From Streptomyces cylindrosporus (GTDB lineage Bacteria > Actinomycetota > Actinomycetes > Streptomycetales > Streptomycetaceae): a stretch of DNA of 64,000 bases. The position numbers were made by a program, and so were the translations under genes. The notes under the pieces were generated by a model. The model saw only the letters and a program-made list of their open reading frames with translations, was not told where the DNA came from and did not search any database. Where the stretch lies: the NCBI RefSeq assembly GCF_022698165.1, contig NZ_JALDAY010000017.1, positions 62,001 to 126,000 of the forward strand. The letters run 5' to 3'. The first letter of the stretch is position 1. Each line of letters begins with the position of its first letter. Below, in pieces: positions 19,090 through 25,849 of this stretch.

Positions 19090-20046
19090 CTACTTCTTCG
19101 GCGCGCCGATCGGCTTTCCGTCGGGCGACATGACGTACCAGGTGCCGCCGACGCCCTGGCCGTTGGTGTCGCCCGGCTTGGTGTCACCGGAGAAGGTGTA
19201 CGCCGGCCAGCAGTCGACGGTCATCTGCTTGACGCCGTCGGGCCGGGTGAAGCCCATCAGGCCCTTCTTCTCGATGCCCTCGGTGTCGTTCGCCGCGACC
19301 GGCGCGACGGCCGGCCACTTCTCCAGGCAGGAGCCGGTGCAGTTCGAGATCGGGTCGGGCCAGGCGACGTCCTTGATGAAGCGGTAGACCGTCATGCCGT
19401 TCTTGTCGACGACGATCTTGCCCAGCTTGGGGTCGTTCTTGACCGACAGGCCCGGCAGGCTCGCGAGGGTCGCCTTCTTGCCGGTGGGGGCCAGCGCGAA
19501 CCACTTGCCGCCCACGCCCTGACCGGCGACGTCGCCGGCCTTGGTGTCCTTGGCGTAGCGGTACGCGGGCCAGCCGGCGATGGTCAGCTGCTTGGTGCCG
19601 TCGGCCCGGGTGACCTCGCCGAGCAGTGCCTTGTCGATGCCGGCGCCCGCCGTGGCGTCGTCCGCGGGGACGGGCGGCCAGGTCTTGGCGCAGTCGCCGT
19701 CACAGTTCGACTTCGGCGGCTCGGCGGTGTCCGCGTCGAAGCGGTAGAGGGTGAGCCCGGCACCGTCGGTCAGCACCTTGCCGAGCTCGGCGTTGTCGGT
19801 GACGGCGAGCTTGCCCGCGGGGGTGGTCTGGGTGGCGGCGCCCTGCTGGCCGTCGGCGCCGTAGCCGTTGCTCGGGCTGGCGCTCGCACCGGCACCGACG
19901 CTGCCGTAGTCACCGGCCGCGGCCGTGGCGCCCACGTTCTGGCTGCCCACCCCCGAACTGGTGCTTTCCTGGCCGCACGCCGTAGTAAGGGCCAGCACGG
20001 CCGCGGCGCCCACCACGAACGAGGCGCTCCGCCAGGAGGTCTTCAT
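19090..20046 (-). CDS. Lipoprotein with secreted Y-x4-D repeats (Lipoprotein_15)
   Basis: The 318-residue precursor has a lipoprotein signal with lipobox LTTAC (cysteine 24), then a Ser/Gly/Ala-rich linker. The mature part contains repeats of the PF03640 type: GLTLYRFDAD...CDGDCAKTWPP, PAYRYAKDTKAGD, GMTVYRFIKDVAW...CTGSCLEKWPAV and PAYTFSGDTKPGD, each with Y-x4-D. Cys-x3-Cys pairs and WP motifs recur. The family is common on actinobacterial envelopes; a redox or electron-transfer role has been suggested, but function is unproven. GGGGAG precedes ATG 20046. The remembered S. coelicolor counterpart is SCO0930. Confidence 0.82.
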   Translation of the reverse strand: MKTSWRSASFVVGAAAVLALTTACGQESTSSGVGSQNVGATAAAGDYGSVGAGASASPSNGYGADGQQGAATQTTPAGKLAVTDNAELGKVLTDGAGLTLYRFDADTAEPPKSNCDGDCAKTWPPVPADDATAGAGIDKALLGEVTRADGTKQLTIAGWPAYRYAKDTKAGDVAGQGVGGKWFALAPTGKKATLASLPGLSVKNDPKLGKIVVDKNGMTVYRFIKDVAWPDPISNCTGSCLEKWPAVAPVAANDTEGIEKKGLMGFTRPDGVKQMTVDCWPAYTFSGDTKPGDTNGQGVGGTWYVMSPDGKPIGAPKK

Positions 20047-20126
20047 CGTCAACAACTCCCCATAATCGCAAGGGTGTTGCAGCGCCCTGCTGCGCCGCCG
20101 CACGAGCATGGGTACGCATGGGAGCT

Positions 20127-20144
20127 GCGGTTGTGTTCAACCGC
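20127..20144. promoter_or_regulatory. Palindrome in the divergent lipoprotein/Pro-rich protein gap
   Basis: GCGGTTG (20127-20133) and CAACCGC (20138-20144) form perfect 7-base arms with a TGTT loop. The site is in the 262-base gap between divergent genes, about 80 bases before the lipoprotein start. It could be an operator or an RNA hairpin. No convincing -35/-10 pair was recognised in the rest of the gap. Confidence 0.35.
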
Positions 20145-20308
20145 CCCACAAATTTCTTTCCAGAACCTGTGACACCGACGCTCCGACTCGCACACCCGTG
20201 CGCCGTTACGCGCCCACGGGCGCACGCCGGTCAAACCTCCGCACACCCCCAATCCCCCGTTCGGATCAATCCCGGCGCGCTCGGGCGTGCCCGGGCGCGC
20301 GAGGGCTC

Positions 20309-20911
20309 ATGATCTCCGTCGTGCATGGACCCGAACCGACCCAAACCACCCGCGTGGCAAGGGTGTTGGCGTTGACGACGCTCACCTGGCTGCTCGTCGG
20401 CGCACCGGCCGGCGCGGCCAGGGCCGACGCCTGCGCGTACGCCTCGACCGGCCCGGACGGCACCCGGGCGGTGGCGGTCGCCGGAACCCTCTCCTGGCCG
20501 ACGCCGCCGGCCTGCCCGAAGCCCACGCCGACGCCCACGCCCGAGCCACCGTGCCCGAGCCCTACGCCGACGCCCACGCCGACTCCGACGCCCAAGCCGC
20601 CCCCCAAACCGAAGCCGACTCCCAAGCCCACGCCGAAGCCGGTGCCGCCGCCTCCGCCGCGGCCCGCGCCACCGAAACCGACCCCCACTCCCCCGCCCGC
20701 GGCGGCGCCGGCCCCCACCCCGCCACCGCCCCCCACGCCGAAGCCATCGGCCAAGCCCACCCCGCACCCCTCCGCGACGCCGGTCGCCTACCCGCGCTAC
20801 CGCTCGCCCGCACCCGACAGACCCACCCACGACGCCACGTCGCCGCTCACCTTCGTCCTGCTCATCACCGCGCCCGCCGCGATCGCCGTCGCCGCACTGC
20901 GCCCCCGCTGA
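20309..20911 (+). CDS. Secreted Pro-rich wall-spanning protein with C-terminal membrane anchor
   Basis: The 200-residue protein has an N-terminal hydrophobic signal (VLALTTLTWLLVGAPAGAARA). A long low-complexity stretch follows (about residues 67-160) built from TP, KP and PP units, then a C-terminal helix (TFVLLITAPAAIAVAAL) ending in PR. The Pro/Thr/Lys-rich region should form an extended rod crossing the cell wall. Only short segments (DACAYASTGPDG, WPTPPACP) could hold a folded head. I chose the ATG at 20309 from the signal peptide; an earlier in-frame start gives a long Arg/Pro-rich extension. The stop overlaps the region just before the next gene's ribosome-binding site, so the two are probably co-transcribed. 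Confidence 0.72.
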   Translation: MISVVHGPEPTQTTRVARVLALTTLTWLLVGAPAGAARADACAYASTGPDGTRAVAVAGTLSWPTPPACPKPTPTPTPEPPCPSPTPTPTPTPTPKPPPKPKPTPKPTPKPVPPPPPRPAPPKPTPTPPPAAAPAPTPPPPPTPKPSAKPTPHPSATPVAYPRYRSPAPDRPTHDATSPLTFVLLITAPAAIAVAALRPR

Positions 20912-20928
20912 CCCTCAGGAGGCACCTC

Positions 20929-21693
20929 TTGCCGGAATGGCTTGTTCTCATCCTCGCGATGCTGGCCGCCTGCGCGGTGGTGGTCGTCATCACCCTCGTA
21001 CGGCACCGCGCCGCCCCCGACGACGAGGACACCACCGAGACGCCCGACGTCATCGAGTACATGACGATGTGGATCGGGGTCGTCTACGCCATCGTCCTCG
21101 GCCTGGCCATCGCGGGGGTGTGGGAGGGGCGCAGCGCCGCCCAGGACCACGTCCAGGCGGAGGCGGCCGCGCTGCACGAGATCTCCGAGCGGGTACGGGT
21201 CTATCCGCCCGACACCCGTGAACGCATTCGGGACGATGTCAACGCCTATGTCGGACAAGTCGTCAACACGGAGTGGAAGGTGATGGCCGACCACGGGAAG
21301 ATCACCGTGCGCGGCGACGAGCTCTTCGAGCGCATCCGGCGGGACGTCACCGACTACCAGCCCGGGAACGACTTCGAGGCGCAGGCCTATCAGCCGCTGC
21401 TGGACCAGGTGACCGCGGCCAACCAGGCCCGCGCTGCCCGGGCCGACTCCCTGGGGGCGACCATGCCGGGCGTGGTGTGGTTCGGGCTGCTGGGCGGGGC
21501 CGTGATCACCATCGGCATGATCTTCGCGCTGCAGATCCGGCGCACGATGCGCGAACTGGCGCTCGCCGGGCTGTTCTCCGCGCTGATCGCCTTCCTGCTC
21601 TTCCTCATCTGGGACTTCGACGCCCCCTACTCCCGCGGCATCACGGCCTCTGCGGAGCCCTTCCTGAACCTGTTCCCGCACATCGGGGCCTGA
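20929..21693 (+). CDS. DUF4239-type (bestrophin-like) membrane protein
   Basis: The 254-residue protein begins at TTG 20929, supported by a perfect AGGAGG six bases upstream. The track's longer frame is a fusion with unrelated sequence. Two N-terminal helices (LVLILAMLAACAVVVVITL and MTMWIGVVYAIVLGLAIAGVW) and two C-terminal helices flank a helical soluble part, the layout of DUF4239 proteins, which resemble bestrophin anion channels. Function is unproven. It follows the Pro-rich protein gene by 17 bases. Confidence 0.78.
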   Translation: MPEWLVLILAMLAACAVVVVITLVRHRAAPDDEDTTETPDVIEYMTMWIGVVYAIVLGLAIAGVWEGRSAAQDHVQAEAAALHEISERVRVYPPDTRERIRDDVNAYVGQVVNTEWKVMADHGKITVRGDELFERIRRDVTDYQPGNDFEAQAYQPLLDQVTAANQARAARADSLGATMPGVVWFGLLGGAVITIGMIFALQIRRTMRELALAGLFSALIAFLLFLIWDFDAPYSRGITASAEPFLNLFPHIGA

Positions 21694-21892
21694 CTCGCCC
21701 TCACCTGACGGGCCGCCGGGAGACGGGTGCCACGCCGCCTCCGTCCCCTGGGTGGCCCACACTCTTGCCCCATTCGCCCGACTGCGATCGCGCAGACGCA
21801 CACGTGTTCCTAGCGTTTCGGTCATCGAGGTGCATTTCAGGCGCATGCGGAAAAGGTCCGCAGCTGCTCCTCGGGGACCCGGAGGATTCACC

Positions 21893-22423
21893 ATGCGCGC
21901 GATACGCGTCGCTTCGGCCGCACTGTTGGGCGCCTGTGCCCTCGCCGTTTCCGCGCCGGCCGCCGTGGCCGGCAACATCACGCCGTTCGGCTTCAGCGTC
22001 CTGCCCTCGACCATCGCGGCGGGCGGCCAGGTCACGCTGCAGCTCAACCGGGACGGCGGCTGCAAGGGGCCGGCGACGGTCACCTCGGCGGTGTTCGACA
22101 CGGTCACCATTCCCACGGGACAGTCGTCGAGGACGGCGATGGTCGACTGGGACGCCAAGCCGGGCGCGGTGTACCAGGTGACGTTCACCTGTGACGGGGT
22201 GAGCGGATCCACGGATCTGACCATCGCCGGCGGCCGCCCGGTGGGCCCCACGCCGGTGCCGATCAATCCGGTCAGCCCCAACCGGGGTGTGCATGCCGGT
22301 GAGGGCGGCAGCATCGCCGGGTTCGACCTCCGGGAGATCGGGCTCGGGGCCGCGCTCATCGCGGGCTCGGTCGGGGCGGCGTACCACTTCTCGCGCCGCC
22401 GTACCGGCCAGGACGGCGCCTGA
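21893..22423 (+). CDS. Secreted, C-terminally anchored protein A of the sortase island
   Basis: The 176-residue protein has a signal peptide (AALLGACALAVSAPAAVAG) and an Ig-like beta-rich domain with ITPFGFSVLPSTIAAGGQVTLQLN and a Cys pair (GGCKG, TFTCDG). A Gly/Pro linker leads to a C-terminal helix LGAALIAGSVGAAYHF followed by SRRR. That end resembles a cell-wall sorting signal, but no LPXTG or LAXTG is present. It is a paralogue of the convergent gene at 22526-23014 (shared PSTIAAGGQ / PSVIARGGQ). GGAGG lies seven bases before the ATG. A class F sortase gene lies 0.9 kb away. Confidence 0.72.
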   Translation: MRAIRVASAALLGACALAVSAPAAVAGNITPFGFSVLPSTIAAGGQVTLQLNRDGGCKGPATVTSAVFDTVTIPTGQSSRTAMVDWDAKPGAVYQVTFTCDGVSGSTDLTIAGGRPVGPTPVPINPVSPNRGVHAGEGGSIAGFDLREIGLGAALIAGSVGAAYHFSRRRTGQDGA

Positions 22424-22432
22424 CGGAGAGAG

Positions 22433-22476
22433 GGCCTCGGCCCCGGATTCCTGACGAGGAATCCGGGGCCGAGGCC
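22433..22476. terminator. Long bidirectional hairpin terminator
   Basis: Perfect 20-base arms (22433-22452 and 22457-22476) with loop GACG are followed by TTTT on the plus strand. On the minus strand the sequence after the stem is CTCTCT. It separates two convergent paralogous genes and probably ends both transcripts. Confidence 0.88.
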
Positions 22477-22525
22477 TTTTGACGTGCGATCCGCTCTCCG
22501 AAGGGGTGAAGCCCGGATCAGTGGG

Positions 22526-23014
22526 TCAGATGCGCTTCTCCGACCGCCGGCGCATCCAGAACAGCCCACCGCCGACGACGGCCGCGGCCACGAGCCCGCC
22601 GCCGATCGCCATGTCGGTCGGCGTGGCCCCGCTGGAGCTGCTGCCGCCGAGACCGCCGCGGACGCCGCCGATGACGGTGAACGCGGTCGGGTTGGTCACC
22701 GAGCCGTTCTGGCACATGACCGTGATGCTGTGCGAGCCCTGGCGTGCGTTCCGGTGGACCGTCGCGGTGCCGGTCGCCAGGTTGTTGACCCCCGTGCTGA
22801 GCGTGGTCGTCGGGAACGCGTCCGAGCTCGCGGTGGCGGTGCCGGTGCAGTTGTTGACCGTGATGGTCAGCTGTCCGCCGCGGGCGATGACGCTGGGCAG
22901 GGCGACGACGTTGCTCGGGGTCAGGTTCATACCGTCCGCGACGGCCGCCGGGGCGGCGGCTGCGAGGACGGCGACCGCGGCGGCAGAGGCCGCCAGGGCA
23001 CGAGTGGTACGCAT
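22526..23014 (-). CDS. Secreted, C-terminally anchored protein B of the sortase island
   Basis: The 162-residue protein has a signal peptide ending near AAVADG, a beta-rich domain (LTPSNVVALPSVIARGGQLTI) with a Cys pair (NNCTG, VMCQNG), a Gly/Ser linker and a C-terminal helix MAIGGGLVAAAVVGGGLFW followed by RRRSEKR. The architecture equals that of protein A, so the two arose by duplication and now converge. No canonical sortase motif is seen; the linker GATPTDMA is the nearest candidate. GGAGGATCAC precedes ATG 23014. The divergent class F sortase suggests it is a sortase partner, which is inference. Confidence 0.72.
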   Translation of the reverse strand: MRTTRALAASAAAVAVLAAAAPAAVADGMNLTPSNVVALPSVIARGGQLTITVNNCTGTATASSDAFPTTTLSTGVNNLATGTATVHRNARQGSHSITVMCQNGSVTNPTAFTVIGGVRGGLGGSSSSGATPTDMAIGGGLVAAAVVGGGLFWMRRRSEKRI

Positions 23015-23345
23015 GTGATCCTCCGCGGAAGACGCCCCGGGGCCCGTCCCCGGCATGTCGGCGAGAAAGCGCCTCCCAGAAAGACCCTCAGTTGCCGTGC
23101 ACGTGCCCGCATTTCGGCGATGGTCCGTCCTGGTGAGAGGACACGCCGAGAGACAACCGCACAATCGGATATCACCGCAGGTCACGGACCGTCAGAAAAT
23201 TCCTGTGCGCGGCAACTCGGATGGCGCACCAAGGGAGTCGGGGCCACCCGTTCGCGTCTGTCCCGTCGCCGGTTTTGCCCGCCGCATTTAGCGTTCACGT
23301 ATGCGCGAATGACGTGGCGACGGCCACGTCGAGAGGGGAAAGCGA
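23015..23345. other. Divergent intergenic region between secreted protein B and the sortase
   Basis: These 331 bases hold no convincing gene and are less GC-rich than the neighbours near 23280-23320. TAGCGT at 23289-23294 fits a -10 box for the sortase gene about 50 bases before its start, but no good -35 is paired with it. The same TAGCGT element occurs before secreted protein A (about 21813). Confidence 0.4.
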
Positions 23346-24005
23346 ATGTCTGCGTTCGAGCTGGCCGAAGAGGAGGAGCCGCAGCCGAAGAAGCGTGCTC
23401 CTTGGGGCGTGATAGCGCTTGTTCTGCTGACCGGCCTCGCGCTCATTCGGAATGGTTCGGGGGAATTCGACGTGGGTCCGCCGCAGCCCGCCTCGGCGGC
23501 CGCGGCGGACAGCCGCGTCCCCAGCACCTTCGCGAAGGCCCAGCCGCTGCCGTTCTCTCAGCCGGACCGGGTGCGGATCCCGGCGATCCGGGTGGACGCG
23601 CCGGTCATGCCGGTCGGTCTGGACACGGACGGCTGGGTCGGGGCACCGCCGCCGGACGACCCGAACCTGGCAGGCTGGTTCACCGGCGCGGTCTCACCCG
23701 GCGAGAAGGGCACGGCGGTGGTGGTCGGCCACGTGGACAACATGAGGGGCCCCGCCGTGTTCTACGGACTCGGGGCCCTCAAGAAGGGAAACCGCGTCGA
23801 CATCGCCCGCAAGGACGGAAAGACGGCCGTGTTCGAGATCTACGGAATCGAGGTCTTCTCGAAGAGCGACTTCCCCGGCGACCGCGTCTACGGTTCGAAG
23901 GGCACCCCGGAATTGCGGGTCATCACCTGCGGGGGCGGTTTCTCCAAGCAGCATGGTTACGACGGGAATGTCGTCGTCTTCGCCCGCCTGGTCGAGGTCC
24001 GCTGA
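23346..24005 (+). CDS. Class F sortase
   Basis: The 219-residue membrane-anchored transpeptidase has an N-terminal helix (GVIALVLLTGLALI, 21-34), a Ser/Pro linker and a sortase domain from about residue 72. The catalytic triad is visible: H129 in VVVGHVDN, C195 in RVITCGG and R214 in VVVFARL. The short length and the D-A-P-V-x-P-V-G start are typical of actinobacterial class F enzymes, which attach proteins to peptidoglycan or act as housekeeping sortases. No LPXTG protein is encoded nearby; the two paralogous anchored proteins just upstream are the likely partners. Confidence 0.87.
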   Translation: MSAFELAEEEEPQPKKRAPWGVIALVLLTGLALIRNGSGEFDVGPPQPASAAAADSRVPSTFAKAQPLPFSQPDRVRIPAIRVDAPVMPVGLDTDGWVGAPPPDDPNLAGWFTGAVSPGEKGTAVVVGHVDNMRGPAVFYGLGALKKGNRVDIARKDGKTAVFEIYGIEVFSKSDFPGDRVYGSKGTPELRVITCGGGFSKQHGYDGNVVVFARLVEVR

Positions 24006-24034
24006 GCGTTCCCCGACCGGGCGGGCGGAATCGG

Positions 24035-24874
24035 TTACGCGTAACGCCGTGTCGGCACGGTCATGTGATAGCCGGAGTCCAGCAGCTGCGGCAGATAGTC
24101 CTTCAGCGCCCGGACACTCTGGGAGCGGTCGCCCCCGGCGTCGTGCGAGAGCACCACGACGCCGGGGGCGGCGCCTTCCTCGACCCGGTGGACGATGGTG
24201 CGGGTGCCGGGGGTGGTCCAGTCGAGGGTGTCGACGGTCCAGGCGAGCGGTTCCATGCCGAGTTCGGCGCCGAGTTGGAAGGCGGCGCGGTTCCAGGCGC
24301 CATAGGGCGCGCGGAACCACTGCGGCCGCTCGCCGTACGCCTCCTCGATGACGTCGCTCGTGCGCTCCATCTCCGAGCGGATCCGGGACCGGGTCAGGCG
24401 GGTCAGCAGCGGATGGGACCAGGTGTGGTTGCCGACGACGTGCCCCTCGTCGGCCATCCGGCCCAGCAGGTCCCGGTTCCAGTCGGCCTGCTCCCCGCAC
24501 ACGAAGAACGTGGCGCGCACGTCGTACTCGGCGAGGGTGTCCAGGATGTGCGGGGTGTAGCGGGGATCGGGGCCGTCGTCGAAGGTCAGCACCATGGTGC
24601 GACCACGGCCGGACATCCGCAGGAACGGCTCGTGCCGGACGACGGTGCGGCCGGGCGTGGAGCGGGGCGGGCCGTATCCGGTCAGGGGCTGGAGCCGGTA
24701 CGCGGAGGGCTTGAGCGCGGGACGCGCCTGGGGTCCGGCGGCGGGCAGGGTATGAGGCGCGGCGGCCTCGTCGCCCCCACCGAGCCCGAGCGCCGCGGCG
24801 GTACCGGCCGCTCCCACAGCACCGGCTCCGGCGATCAACACCCGGCGCCGCGTGAACAACTGATCCTTCTTCAT
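24035..24874 (-). CDS. Exported polysaccharide deacetylase (CE4/NodB domain)
   Basis: The 279-residue protein starts with a Tat-like signal (FTRRRVLIAGAG). The NodB domain has TFDDGPDP (residues 97-104, catalytic and metal-binding Asp), NHTWSH (149-154, metal-binding His), RAPYGAWN and the final LSHDAGGDRSQ. CE4 enzymes remove N-acetyl groups from peptidoglycan, chitin oligomers or similar glycans outside the cell. Specificity is not evident. It converges on the sortase gene with a 29-base gap. Confidence 0.87.
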   Translation of the reverse strand: MKKDQLFTRRRVLIAGAGAVGAAGTAAALGLGGGDEAAAPHTLPAAGPQARPALKPSAYRLQPLTGYGPPRSTPGRTVVRHEPFLRMSGRGRTMVLTFDDGPDPRYTPHILDTLAEYDVRATFFVCGEQADWNRDLLGRMADEGHVVGNHTWSHPLLTRLTRSRIRSEMERTSDVIEEAYGERPQWFRAPYGAWNRAAFQLGAELGMEPLAWTVDTLDWTTPGTRTIVHRVEEGAAPGVVVLSHDAGGDRSQSVRALKDYLPQLLDSGYHMTVPTRRYA

Positions 24875-25012
24875 GACTCATCAGTCGCCCGAGGAGAGCC
24901 CGACGCACCCCAGCAACACCGGGGCGGCGGCAGGAAAACACCCACACGGCCCAAGCGAGCGGGGATTATTCGCTTTCGGCGGGCGGGCGTTCGGACGTAG
25001 CGTCGTCGTCTC

Positions 25013-25849
25013 ATGTCCACGCCACCGCCGCTCCTCGGCGCCACCCCCGACGAGACCCTGGCCGCCTTCGTCACCCGTGCGCGGGCCGATCCCGGCGTCG
25101 TCGGGCTGGTCCTCAGCGGTTCACAGGTGCACGACGGGATGGTGACCGCCCTGTCCGATCACGATCTGCATGTCGTGCTGCGTGATCGCGACGCCTCGCC
25201 GCTCAGCGGGCTGGACTGGTTCCGGTCCGGGCACCTGGACCTGGTGGTGCTCACCCTCGACGAGTTCCGCCGGCGCGGGCTGCCCGGCGATGCGGCGGCG
25301 TTCAGCCGGTACTCGTACGTGCACGCCAAGGTGCTGCTCGACCGGCTGGACGGGGAGATCGGCGCCGTCCTCGACCGCAAGCGGGTGCTGGAGCCCGACG
25401 AGGCCCGGGCCGCCGCGGCCGGACATCTCGACGCCTATGTGAACCAGACCTATCGCTCGCTGAAGAGTTTCCGGGACGGGCGGGACGCGCTCGGGCATCT
25501 CGACGCCGCCGAGAGCGTGCCGTACGCGCTGGAGGTCGTGTTCGCGCTGCACCGGCGGGTGCGGCCGTACAACAAGTACCTCCGGTGGGAGTTGGAGCGG
25601 CAGCCCCTCGGGGACCGTCGCGAGTGGAGTGCCGAGCGGCTGCTTGACGTGCTGCGCCGGATCCTCGCGGACGGGGACCCTGCCGCCCAGCGCGCGCTGT
25701 TCCAGGACATCGAGCGGGCCGCCCGGGGCGCCGGGCACGGCGATGTGCTCGACGCCTGGGGAGACGATCTGCGACTGCTGCGGCCCCCGTCCCTCAGTGG
25801 CGGCGGACCAGCGGGAAGGGAAGGGTCTCGCGGATCGTCCGGCCCGTGA
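25013..25849 (+). CDS. Nucleotidyltransferase-fold protein (Pol beta superfamily)
   Basis: The 278-residue protein has GSQVHDG followed by SDHDLHVVL, the GS-x-DxD arrangement of minimal nucleotidyltransferases such as aminoglycoside adenylyltransferases, and a helical C-terminal half (YVNQTYRSLKSFRDGRDAL, YNKYLRWELE). The first Asp position is less clear than in antibiotic-modifying enzymes, so the activity is uncertain. TAGCGT at 24998-25003 ends nine bases before ATG, suggesting a very short 5' leader. Its last 56 bases overlap the 3' end of the opposite lysX gene, so the two transcripts are antisense there. Confidence 0.7.
   Translation: MSTPPPLLGATPDETLAAFVTRARADPGVVGLVLSGSQVHDGMVTALSDHDLHVVLRDRDASPLSGLDWFRSGHLDLVVLTLDEFRRRGLPGDAAAFSRYSYVHAKVLLDRLDGEIGAVLDRKRVLEPDEARAAAAGHLDAYVNQTYRSLKSFRDGRDALGHLDAAESVPYALEVVFALHRRVRPYNKYLRWELERQPLGDRREWSAERLLDVLRRILADGDPAAQRALFQDIERAARGAGHGDVLDAWGDDLRLLRPPSLSGGGPAGREGSRGSSGP

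Noticed and set aside
20562..20813. Possible tandem-repeat or CRISPR-like array
   Set aside because: The periodicity comes from ACG-CCG-rich codons for Thr-Pro and Lys-Pro in a secreted Pro-rich protein; no repeat-spacer pattern.
21893..24005. LPXTG sorting signals near the sortase
   Set aside because: I read the C-termini of the neighbouring secreted proteins; none contains LPXTG or LAXTG.
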